This document shows positions 63,314 to 64,000 of a stretch of DNA of 64,000 bases, in pieces. The stretch covers positions 558,001 to 622,000 of the forward strand of contig JACKEB010000014.1 in the NCBI GenBank assembly GCA_020633205.1, written 5' to 3'. The position numbers and the translations under genes were made by a program. The notes beneath the pieces are model-generated. The model was not told the origin of the DNA and did no database searches. It saw nothing but the letters and a program-made list of their open reading frames with translations. The DNA is from Polyangiaceae bacterium (lineage in GTDB: Bacteria > Myxococcota_A > Polyangia > Polyangiales > Polyangiaceae). Positions within the stretch are counted from its first letter, which is position 1. Every line of letters begins with the position of its first letter.

Positions 63314-64000
63314 ATGCGTAAGCTTGCTGGACTCGGATCCTGTTTCATTCTGTTGGCTCTGCTCGCGTGCAAAGACAAGAAGGAGCCGCCCCCCGCGACC
63401 ACACCCGCGGCAGCTCCCGTTCCGGGAACCACCGGCGCGGCAGCGGTGCGCGGGACGTACACGATCAGTTCTGCCAGCAACCCTGGCGGTGAGGGAGGCT
63501 ACGAAGGGAGCGTCGCCATCACCCAGAGCGGCGACGTATACAAGCTGACCTGGAGCATCTCCGACGGCTCCCAGTACAAGGGTGTGGGCCTGATGGAGGG
63601 CGACGTGCTCGGTGTGGGTTGGGGCATGGCGGCCGAGTTCGGCGTCGCCGTGTACAAGGTCGAGGGTGGCAAGCTCACCGGGCGCTGGACTAGCGCGGTG
63701 GAGACAGGTGCCGGAACCGAGACCCTCGAGGGACCCGCTGGGCTGAACGGCAGTTACAAGATCACCGCGGGCACCAACGCGAGCGATGGCAAGCCGTACA
63801 CCGGCGAGGTGACCATCAAGCCAAGCGGCGCGGTTTACAACGTGACCTGGAAGCACCCAGACAAGACCTTCAGCGGTGTGGGCATGCTCCAAGGTTCGAC
63901 GTTCGTCGTCGGTTGGGGCGAAGCTGGCAAGGGTGCCGGCGCCGTGCTCTATCGCGTCTCCGGTAACACGCTCGATGGCAAGTGGGCTCAACCCGCTGGC
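63314..64000 (+). CDS. Lipoprotein with duplicated beta domain (runs off right edge)
   Basis: A lipoprotein (lipobox LALLAC, Cys19; AACGGAGG ribosome site before ATG 63314), open to the window end (229 codons seen). After a Pro/Ala linker come two related domains of about 85 residues. Each has the order Y.I.....YEG.V.I...G.VY.LTW, then GVG.(L/M)..G..L.VGWG, then YKV.G..L.G.W; the first starts near residue 48 and the second near 140. Function unknown. The C-terminus lies outside the window. Confidence 0.85.
   Translation, partial: MRKLAGLGSCFILLALLACKDKKEPPPATTPAAAPVPGTTGAAAVRGTYTISSASNPGGEGGYEGSVAITQSGDVYKLTWSISDGSQYKGVGLMEGDVLGVGWGMAAEFGVAVYKVEGGKLTGRWTSAVETGAGTETLEGPAGLNGSYKITAGTNASDGKPYTGEVTIKPSGAVYNVTWKHPDKTFSGVGMLQGSTFVVGWGEAGKGAGAVLYRVSGNTLDGKWAQPAG

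Noticed and set aside
63299..63991. 230-codon minus-strand frame
   Set aside because: Antisense to the duplicated-domain lipoprotein, which has a ribosome site, lipobox and internal repeats.

Overview
The window is a stretch of high-GC chromosome most likely from a Myxococcota bacterium of the Polyangia (Sorangium/Polyangium-like) type. The evidence is the set of genes. There are many lipoproteins with long Gly/Ser/Ala 'GGSAGS' linkers after the lipobox, a protein ending in a MYXO-CTERM sorting signal, and VWA and beta-propeller lipoproteins. There are also a DUF4331/DUF4331/TPR cluster, a DUF1592/DUF1552 pair, FHA-sigma54 and ECF regulators, and a zinc-ribbon adenylate cyclase fused to an ATPase. 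I see no rRNA, tRNA, CRISPR array, insertion sequence, phage or plasmid gene. Assignments rest on motifs read by eye; no database search was run.

Region by region: (1) 1-476, the start of a VWA lipoprotein running off the left edge. (2) 607-8597, a tight six-gene minus-strand run (unknown protein, zinc-ribbon/cyclase/ATPase/TPR regulator, multi-span membrane protein, zinc-ribbon membrane protein, Tes/MJ0619-like radical SAM enzyme, short Lgt-like transferase). The last four genes overlap by 1 or 4 bases. This is the most interesting system here, a candidate signal-controlled lipid or lipoprotein modification operon. (3) 8.7-18.4 kb, SRPBCC protein, amidase, two cell-surface lipoproteins, ECF sigma plus membrane partner, envelope protein, GH5 endoglycoceramidase-like lipoprotein. 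(4) 18.5-24.4 kb, a DUF362 protein with a strong terminator, the DUF4331/TPR cluster, then bfr (with Gly at ligand position 130) convergent to the TPR gene and divergent from bfd, with a Fur-box-like site between bfr and bfd. (5) 24.4-32.2 kb, FadL-type porin with a very large lipoprotein, then a beta-propeller lipoprotein. (6) 32.2-40.1 kb, tex, a PhoD phosphatase, a cytoplasmic trypsin/PDZ protease and a histone-deacetylase-family fusion. (7) 40.1-44.8 kb, a translationally coupled four-gene envelope operon (DUF1592 lipoprotein with CxxCH, DUF1552 Tat protein, lipoprotein, barrel-like protein). (8) 45.5-51.8 kb, YfiR-like protein plus TonB receptor, a lipoprotein hydrolase and a soluble hybrid histidine kinase. 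(9) 51.8-61.2 kb, glycosidase-like lipoprotein, VOC protein, EGF/MYXO-CTERM protein, DUF1330 pair, coiled-coil protein, esterase lipoprotein and an FHA-sigma54 activator. (10) 61.2-63.1 kb, an erosion zone: an EamA transporter lacking its middle, and 3' remnants of a TetR gene and a GFA-family gene joined head to head. (11) 63.3 kb to the edge, a duplicated-domain lipoprotein, cut by the window.

Most genes act in the cell envelope: secreted hydrolases, surface lipoproteins, uptake porins and receptors, and the regulators that control them. Housekeeping content is limited to tex and the bacterioferritin/ferredoxin pair.
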